DNA from: Gemmatimonadota bacterium
Lineage (GTDB): Bacteria > Gemmatimonadota > Gemmatimonadetes > Longimicrobiales > RSA9
NCBI GenBank assembly: GCA_019689775.1
Contig: JADGGV010000094.1
Coordinates: 1 to 10,480, forward strand
Direction of reading: 5' to 3'
DNA: 10,480 nt
The notes beneath the pieces were generated by a model, which was given only the letters and a program-made list of their open reading frames with translations, did no database searches and was not told where the DNA came from. Of the stretch, positions 6,266 through 10,480 are shown piece by piece. Position numbers and translations under genes: made by a program. Position 1 is the stretch's first letter. Each line of letters begins with the position of its first letter.

Positions 6266-6865
6266 CTACTCCAGCAGGTAGATCAGGGTGAAGATCGCGA
6301 TCCAGACGATGTCGACGAAGTGCCAGTACAGCCCCGCGATCTCCACGGTGAGCGCCCGCTCCGCGCCGAGCCTCCCGCGCAACGCCTGGACCCAGAGCAT
6401 CAACAACCAGATGACGCCCACCGTGACGTGCGCGCCGTGGAACCCCGTCAGGATGAAAAACGTCGAGCCGAACAGGTTCGTCTGGAGCGTCAGCCCCTTG
6501 TGGTAGAACTCCGTGAACTCGAACGCCTGGAAGCCCAGGAACAACGAGCCGAGCGCCGCCGTCGCCAGCAGCCAGGTCAGCGTCTGCGCGCGGTTGCCTC
6601 GCTGCACCCCCGCCAGCGCCAGCACCATCGCCAGCGAGCTCATCAGCAGCACGAACGTGCTGATCGACGTCAGCGGGATGTTTAGGATCTGCGAGGGGTA
6701 CGGCGGCGTGACGCTGGCCCCTTTGTACACCATGTAGGTCGCGATCAACGACCCGAAGAAGAGCGTCTCCGACCCCAGAAAGACCCAGAAGCCGAGCTTG
6801 AACGTGTTCAAGCCCGTCGATGTCTCGAAGTGCTCCTCCGCCGGGAGGGCGGCTGCGTGATTCAC
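6266..6865 (-). CDS. ctaE: Cytochrome c oxidase subunit III, five-helix type
   Basis: Encodes 199 residues, the short bacterial form with five predicted membrane helices, lacking the first two helices of mitochondrial COX3. Characteristic stretches are GFWVFLGSETLFFGSLIATY with the conserved Glu33, GFQAFEFTEFYH, FFILTGFHGAHVTVGVIWLL (His143, His146) and the closing YWHFVDIVWIAIFTLIYLL (His182). Subunit III binds lipid and sustains proton uptake and turnover stability of subunit I. Start is GTG 6865-6863; a stop codon lies a few codons upstream in frame and no other start precedes the family's N-terminus. The ribosome site is weak (GAGAC directly before the start), so translation may depend on the upstream ctaD transcript or structure. 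It lies 67 bases downstream of ctaD, behind a hairpin, and nine bases upstream of ctaF. Confidence 0.95.
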   Translation of the reverse strand: MNHAAALPAEEHFETSTGLNTFKLGFWVFLGSETLFFGSLIATYMVYKGASVTPPYPSQILNIPLTSISTFVLLMSSLAMVLALAGVQRGNRAQTLTWLLATAALGSLFLGFQAFEFTEFYHKGLTLQTNLFGSTFFILTGFHGAHVTVGVIWLLMLWVQALRGRLGAERALTVEIAGLYWHFVDIVWIAIFTLIYLLE

Positions 6866-6904
6866 GTCTCTGCCCCGTGCGAGTGTTGGTCAAGCCGGCC
6901 CGTG

Positions 6905-6928
6905 GCCGGCGCAAGTAATCGCGCCGGC
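6905..6928 (-). repeat. Hairpin in the ctaD-ctaE spacer
   Basis: GCCGGCGC (6905-6912) and GCGCCGGC (6921-6928) form a perfect 8-bp stem with an eight-base, comparatively AT-rich loop. It occupies the only sizeable gap among the oxidase structural genes and lies right after the ctaD stop codon at 6933-6935. An alternative stem pairs GCCGGC at 6894-6899 with 6905-6910. It may stabilise the ctaD message, partly attenuate transcription, or simply reflect GC-rich composition. Confidence 0.45.
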
Positions 6929-6932
6929 GCGC

Positions 6933-8747
6933 TCAGTGCGTCGGCTCGTACGCCCAGTTCACGATCCCGATCGCCGTCCACGCCACGCCGATCAGCGGCG
7001 CCCACCAGTGGCCGGTCAGGAACAGCGCGAACGTGCCGACGATCCCGATCGCCGTGAAGAACGGCCAGAACGACGGCGGCGGCATGTGGATCGCGCCGGG
7101 GCGCGCCTGCGCCGCCTCGACCACCTCCTCCTTTCCCGGGAGCCACAGCGGCTCGCGGTTGTGGATGACCGGGATGCGGCCGAAGTTGTACTCCGGCGGC
7201 GGCGACGACGTCGCCCACTCGAGCGTCGCCGCGCCCCACGGGTTGTGCGAGGCCGGCGCGCCGTTGCGCCGGCTGATCAGCACGTTGACGATCAGCAGCA
7301 GGAACGCGATCGCGAGGATGAACGCGCCGATCGTCGCCGACAGGTTCAGGTTGGTGACGTGCAGGTCCGGCGAGTAGGTGAACGTCCGGCGCGGCATCCC
7401 GAGCAGGCCGATGAAGTGCATCGGGAAGAACGTCAGGTTCATCCCGATGAAGAACAGCCAGAAGTTCCACTTCCCGAGCCGCTCGCTCATGAAGCGGCCG
7501 GTCACCTTCGGGAACCAGTAGTACGTCCCCGCCATCACCGCCGAGACCGTCCCGGCCACCAGCACGTAGTGGAAGTGCGCGATGACGAAGTAGGTGTCCG
7601 TCTGCTGGAGGTCCGCCGGCGACGCCGCGTGCATGACGCCGCTGATCCCGCCCACCGTGAAGAGCCCGACGGTCGCGATCGAGAACAGCATCGGCGTCGT
7701 GAAGCGGAGCTGGCCGCCGAACATCGTCGCCAGCCAGTTGAAGATCTTCACGCCCGTCGGAATCGCGATGATCATCGTGCTGATCGTGAAGAACGAGTCG
7801 GCGATCGGGCCGAGGCCGGTCGCGAACATGTGGTGCGCCCAGACGCCCCAGCTGATCAGGCCGATCAGGCAACCGGAGTACACCATCACCGCGTAGCCGA
7901 AGAGCGGCTTGCGCGAGAACGTCGGGATGATGTCCGAGAGGATGCCGAACGCCGGCAGGATCAGGATGTAGACCTCCGGGTGGCCGAACATCCAGAACAG
8001 GTGCTGCCACAGGATCGGGTCCCCGCCCGCGGCGACCTGGTAGAAGTTCGTCCCCCACTGCCGGTCGAACGTCAGGAAGAACAGCGCGACGGCCAGCACC
8101 GGGAGCGCCGTGATCAGCAGGAAGCTGGTCACGAACGACATCCAGGTGAACAGCGGCATGCGCATCAGCCGCATCCCGGGCGCGCGCATGTTGATGATCG
8201 TCGTGATGAAGTTCACGCCGCCCATGATCGAGGCGACGCCCAGCGCCTGGAGCCCGAGCGAGTAGAAGTCCGCGTTCAGCCCGGGCGTGAACTGCTTCGA
8301 CGTGAGCGGCGCGTAGCCGAACCAGCCGCCGTTCGGCGCCTGCCCGACCAGGAAGCTCGAGTACAGGAAGATCCCGCCGAACAGGAAGATCCAGTAGGAG
8401 AGCGCGTTCAGGCGTGGGAACGCCACGTCGCGCGCCCCGATCTGGAGCGGGATCAGGTAGTTGAAGAACGCCACCGAGATCGGCATCCCCATGAGGAACA
8501 CCATGGTGACGCCGTGCATCGTGAAGAGCTGGTTGTACGTCTCGGCCGAGATCACCGTCCCGTTCGGCTGCGCGAGCTGCAGGCGGATGATCAGCGCCTC
8601 GATGCCGCCGAGCACCAGGAAGACCACCGACGTGACGTAGTAGAGGATCGCGATCCGCTTGTGGTCGACCGTCGTGATCCAGCTCCAGATCCCCGTTCCC
8701 CCGTGGGGCTCGAACTCCGCCCGGACCCGGGCTTCCGCTGTGGCCAT
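6933..8747 (-). CDS. ctaD: Cytochrome c oxidase subunit I (A1-type heme-copper oxidase)
   Basis: Encodes 604 residues, the catalytic core that reduces O2 to water and pumps protons. All metal ligands are visible: His78 in FTMHGVTMVF and His393 for heme a; His391 in AHFHYV for heme a3; and His256, His305 and His306 for CuB, with the cross-linking Tyr260 in GHPEVY. The D-pathway set is complete (Asn96, Asp107, Asn114 in NYLIPLQIGARD and the following stretch; Glu258 in HPEVY), as is the K-pathway (Thr331 and Lys334 in PTGVK). This makes it an A1-type proton-pumping oxidase. Beyond the twelve-helix core there is a C-terminal extension (about residues 490-604) with a soluble stretch and two more hydrophobic segments, as in Bacillus-type CtaD. 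ATG at 8747 overlaps the ctaC stop by one base (TAATG), implying translational coupling; its own ribosome site is weak. Confidence 0.98.
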   Translation of the reverse strand: MATAEARVRAEFEPHGGTGIWSWITTVDHKRIAILYYVTSVVFLVLGGIEALIIRLQLAQPNGTVISAETYNQLFTMHGVTMVFLMGMPISVAFFNYLIPLQIGARDVAFPRLNALSYWIFLFGGIFLYSSFLVGQAPNGGWFGYAPLTSKQFTPGLNADFYSLGLQALGVASIMGGVNFITTIINMRAPGMRLMRMPLFTWMSFVTSFLLITALPVLAVALFFLTFDRQWGTNFYQVAAGGDPILWQHLFWMFGHPEVYILILPAFGILSDIIPTFSRKPLFGYAVMVYSGCLIGLISWGVWAHHMFATGLGPIADSFFTISTMIIAIPTGVKIFNWLATMFGGQLRFTTPMLFSIATVGLFTVGGISGVMHAASPADLQQTDTYFVIAHFHYVLVAGTVSAVMAGTYYWFPKVTGRFMSERLGKWNFWLFFIGMNLTFFPMHFIGLLGMPRRTFTYSPDLHVTNLNLSATIGAFILAIAFLLLIVNVLISRRNGAPASHNPWGAATLEWATSSPPPEYNFGRIPVIHNREPLWLPGKEEVVEAAQARPGAIHMPPPSFWPFFTAIGIVGTFALFLTGHWWAPLIGVAWTAIGIVNWAYEPTH

Positions 8748-9907
8748 TACTTCATCCCGCTCGTGGAGGTGGTATCCGTCGTGGTGGTCGGCGCCGGCGC
8801 GGCGGGCGTCGTGCGCCCGAGGCTGTAGAGGTACGCCGCCACGGCCCGCACCTGCTCATCCGTCAACCCGGTCGGCGGCAACCCGCCCCCGCTCTGCTTC
8901 GTCCCCGGCATCTTCGCGCCAGGCTTGAACTCCTGGGGGTTGGTGATCCAGCGCGCCAGATTCTCCGGCGTCGTCTTCAGCCGGTCCTGGTCGCCGATGT
9001 AGAGGCGCTGGCCGACGTTCGTCAGATTCGGCCCGAGCACGCCGCGCGCGTTGGTGCCGTTCACCGTGTGGCAGGCGACGCAGGCGTGCGTCTCGAAGAT
9101 CTGCTTCCCCTGCGCCTCCAGCGAGCCGGGCGCCGGCGCCGGCGCCACGTTCATCGCCTGGACCCAACGGTCGAAGTCCTCCGGCGTGCTGACGACGGCG
9201 CGCACGCGCATGACCGCGTGCGAGTCGCCGCAGTACTCGGCGCACTGGCCGTAGAACACCCCGACGCTGTCGGTGCGGAAGATGATGTGGTTGGGGTGCG
9301 CCGTGGTGGCGCCGTGCTCCGGATGGCCCGGCTGCGCCGGGAGCGGGTTCACGTCCCGCTTCCCGCCGATCCGCGGGATCCAGAAGGAGTGGATCACGTC
9401 GGCCGAGCGCATGACCAGGTCGATCGTGCGCCCGGTCGGGATGCGCAGCTCGTTCGCCGTGGTGATGCCGCCGAAGTCCGGGTAGCGGAACTCCCACCAC
9501 CACTGGTGGCCGATCACCTCGACCTTCAGCGCGTCCGCCGGCGGCTTGGGCTGCACCGCGAAGATCGTGCGGATCGTCGGCACCGCGATCGCCGCCACGA
9601 TGATCGCCGGCCCGATCGTCCAGGCGACCTCCAGCTTCGCGTTGCCGTGGATCTGCCGCGGCGTCGCGGCGTCCGGCCGCTCGCGGTAGCGGAACACGAC
9701 GTACAGGAGGACGATCCAGACCAGTGCCAGGACCGGCATCGTCCACCAGACCGTGTGGTCGAAGAGCCTGTCCAGGATGACCCCGTACTCGGTCACCGGA
9801 CGGAAGGTCGACTGGGGGTGCTCGCCTTCACACCCCGCCAGGACGCCCACCAGGGCGCCCAGCACGAGCGCGGCGTGCAGGCGGAGCAGGTTACGACGGA
9901 CGGACAT
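8747..9907 (-). CDS. ctaC: Cytochrome c oxidase subunit II with fused cytochrome c domain (caa3 type)
   Basis: Encodes 386 residues. Order: lipoprotein signal ending LAGC (Cys26), two membrane helices (roughly residues 45-68 and 90-110), a cupredoxin domain with the CuA site, then a cytochrome c domain. CuA ligands are His173 (DVIHSFWIP), then Cys222, Glu224, Cys226, His230 and Met233 in GQCAEYCGDSHAVM. HQWWWEF is the aromatic electron-entry strand. The cytochrome has ACVACH (Cys276, Cys279, His280) and the axial Met333 in AKMPG. The subunit takes electrons from the bc1 or alternative complex III chain and passes them to subunit I. A His-rich stretch, HPEHGATTAHPNH (195-207), sits between the first CuA ligand and the ligand loop. 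The tail is Thr/Pro/Ser-rich. Start at ATG 9907 is backed by AGAGGAG four bases upstream; a longer frame to 9970 would put charged residues before the signal. First gene of the ctaCDEFG operon. Confidence 0.97.
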   Translation of the reverse strand: MSVRRNLLRLHAALVLGALVGVLAGCEGEHPQSTFRPVTEYGVILDRLFDHTVWWTMPVLALVWIVLLYVVFRYRERPDAATPRQIHGNAKLEVAWTIGPAIIVAAIAVPTIRTIFAVQPKPPADALKVEVIGHQWWWEFRYPDFGGITTANELRIPTGRTIDLVMRSADVIHSFWIPRIGGKRDVNPLPAQPGHPEHGATTAHPNHIIFRTDSVGVFYGQCAEYCGDSHAVMRVRAVVSTPEDFDRWVQAMNVAPAPAPGSLEAQGKQIFETHACVACHTVNGTNARGVLGPNLTNVGQRLYIGDQDRLKTTPENLARWITNPQEFKPGAKMPGTKQSGGGLPPTGLTDEQVRAVAAYLYSLGRTTPAAPAPTTTTDTTSTSGMK

Positions 9908-9930
9908 TCGCTCCTCTTGGACGACGGCGG

Positions 9931-9949
9931 CGGTCGGGCGCCCCGACCG
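9931..9949 (-). promoter_or_regulatory. Leader hairpin upstream of ctaC
   Basis: CGGTCGGG (9931-9938) pairs perfectly with CCCGACCG (9942-9949) around a three-base loop. It lies inside the predicted 5' leader of the ctaC message and ends 23 bases before the ATG, leaving the ribosome site (AGAGGAG) unpaired. It may protect the 5' end or take part in translational control; no known riboswitch is recognised. Confidence 0.5.
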
Positions 9950-9982
9950 TGCCCGGGAAACCCCTACCAACGAAAGCGGCGC

Positions 9983-10011
9983 ACTTTACGGCCCCCGCCA
10001 AGTCGCGTCAA
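9983..10011 (-). promoter_or_regulatory. Predicted promoter of the ctaCDEFG operon
   Basis: On the minus strand, TTGACG (10011-10006) and TAAAGT (9988-9983) are separated by exactly 17 bases. The -35 box matches the sigma70 consensus at five of six positions and the -10 at four. The predicted start is near 9976, giving a leader of about 69 bases. The -35 box is the outer end of one of two 24-base direct repeats, so activity is probably controlled by a protein bound there. The modest -10 box suits an activated promoter. Confidence 0.6.
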
Positions 10012-10059
10012 GTAGGGAATTTCCCCACGACGGTCCGTCAAGTCGGGATTTTTCCCACG
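10006..10059. repeat. Pair of 24-base direct repeats upstream of ctaC (candidate regulator sites)
   Basis: Copies at 10006-10029 and 10036-10059 agree at 21 of 24 positions. Both begin CGTCAAGT, then have GGGA, TTT and a final CCCACG. The inner part is a near-palindrome (GGGAATTTCCC in the first copy, GGGATTTTTCCC in the second). The copies are 30 bases apart, start to start, about three helical turns. A third partial copy, CGCCAAGT, starts at 9996, ten bases before the first. All sit in the 156-base gap between the ctaA stop (10064) and ctaC, an AT-richer island typical of regulatory DNA. Confidence 0.65.
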
Positions 10060-10063
10060 CCCG

Positions 10064-10480
10064 CTACGCCGCGGCCCGCCGCGCGAGCGTCGTCCAGATC
10101 ACGAGGGAGGACCAGACCGCCGCACCGACGACGAGGTGCGCGGCCCGGAACGACGGCGGGAAGACCATCGTCACCATCGCCGCGGCGACGCCGATCTGGA
10201 GCACCACGAGCACGAGCGTCGCCGTCGCCGCCCGCTCGACCTCCAGCGAGGCGCTCCGCTTGCGCGTGGCGGCGACCGCGCCGACCACGTGGAAGAACAG
10301 CAGGTACGCCAGGATGCGGTGGGTGAGCTGGATGTGGACGATCCCGCCGCCGCCGATGCCGCCGTTGCACAGCGGGAACCCCTGGCAGGCGAGCGCGGCG
10401 GCCGAGGGCGCGCCCGCCGCCCCCCCCCCCGGGTTGGCCCCCGGCGCGCCCCAGAACAACACGAGGGAGCCCACACCCCC
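10064..10480 (-). CDS. ctaA: Heme A synthase, COX15/CtaA family (5' part beyond window)
   Basis: Only the C-terminal part, about 138 residues, is in the window; the gene runs in from beyond position 10480. CtaA oxidises the methyl group of heme O to the formyl group of heme A, the cofactor of the oxidase encoded next to it. Visible features fit the second half of the protein: an extracytoplasmic loop with a cysteine pair (ACQGFPLCNG), the helix IQLTHRILAYLLFFHVVG with the conserved His-Arg heme motif, a further helix LVLVVLQIGVAAAMV, and FRAAHLVVGAAVWSSLVIW with the last heme-ligand histidine. Stop TAG at 10066-10064. The loop upstream of the cysteine pair is a Gly/Ala-rich stretch encoded across an 11-C run (10420-10430), where length errors or slippage are possible. 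It precedes ctaC by 156 bases, so the operon may be read both from the ctaA promoter and from its own. Confidence 0.9.
   Translation of the reverse strand, partial: GGVGSLVLFWGAPGANPGGGAAGAPSAAALACQGFPLCNGGIGGGGIVHIQLTHRILAYLLFFHVVGAVAATRKRSASLEVERAATATLVLVVLQIGVAAAMVTMVFPPSFRAAHLVVGAAVWSSLVIWTTLARRAAA

Noticed and set aside
3778..6928. GCCGGCGC/GCGCCGGC arms shared by the hairpins at 3778-3797 and 6905-6928 as a dispersed repeat family
   Set aside because: The same 8-mers also occur within coding sequence here (for example near 9130), so the sharing is explained by composition.
6936..8828. 630-residue plus-strand open frame opposite ctaD
   Set aside because: Arg/Asp/His-rich low-complexity composition, exactly antisense to a confirmed gene; no domain features.
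9908..9970. Longer subunit II start at 9970
   Set aside because: It would put 21 charged residues before the lipoprotein signal; ATG 9907 has AGAGGAG at proper spacing.
1..10480. tRNA, rRNA, insertion sequence or phage genes
   Set aside because: No cloverleaf, rRNA-like or transposase/integrase sequence was seen on either strand.

Overview
The window is high-GC bacterial DNA built around the biogenesis of an aa3/caa3-type cytochrome c oxidase. Third codon positions are strongly G/C, secreted proteins carry lipoprotein-like signals, and the oxidase has an A1-type subunit I and a subunit II fused to cytochrome c. This indicates an aerobic, GC-rich, probably Gram-negative soil-type bacterium. 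Gemmatimonadota would fit the gene content, but the sequence alone does not prove the phylum.

Left part (1-2853). A minus-strand M23 peptidase lipoprotein is cut by the left edge. It is followed by a roughly 310-base gap holding an unusual inverted-repeat element made of 9-base CACAGAGNN units (343-590). Next is a complete minus-strand M1 metallopeptidase (641-2647). A 206-base divergent spacer separates it from cyoE/ctaB and contains a good sigma70-type promoter and a perfect 12-bp inverted repeat at the predicted transcription start.

Middle (2854-5025). The plus-strand pair is heme O synthase (cyoE/ctaB) and, 48 bases on, a 319-residue membrane protein that I do not recognise and that is an internal tandem duplication. 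A 13-bp GC-rich hairpin (4876-4906) lies in the convergent gap between this pair and the oxidase operon.

Right part (5026-10480), all minus strand, in transcription order: ctaA (heme A synthase, 5' end beyond the right edge), a 156-base regulatory gap, then ctaC (subunit II), ctaD (subunit I), ctaE (subunit III), ctaF (subunit IV) and ctaG (Cu assembly factor). The gap before ctaC holds a TTGACG-N17-TAAAGT promoter whose -35 box lies inside one of two 24-base direct repeats, plus a leader hairpin.

Function as a whole: CyoE converts heme B to heme O, CtaA converts heme O to heme A, CtaG serves copper delivery, and CtaC/D/E/F form the terminal oxidase that takes electrons from cytochrome c to O2. 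The duplicated membrane protein next to cyoE, the two regulatory repeat systems and the CACAGAG element are the parts ordinary annotation does not explain.
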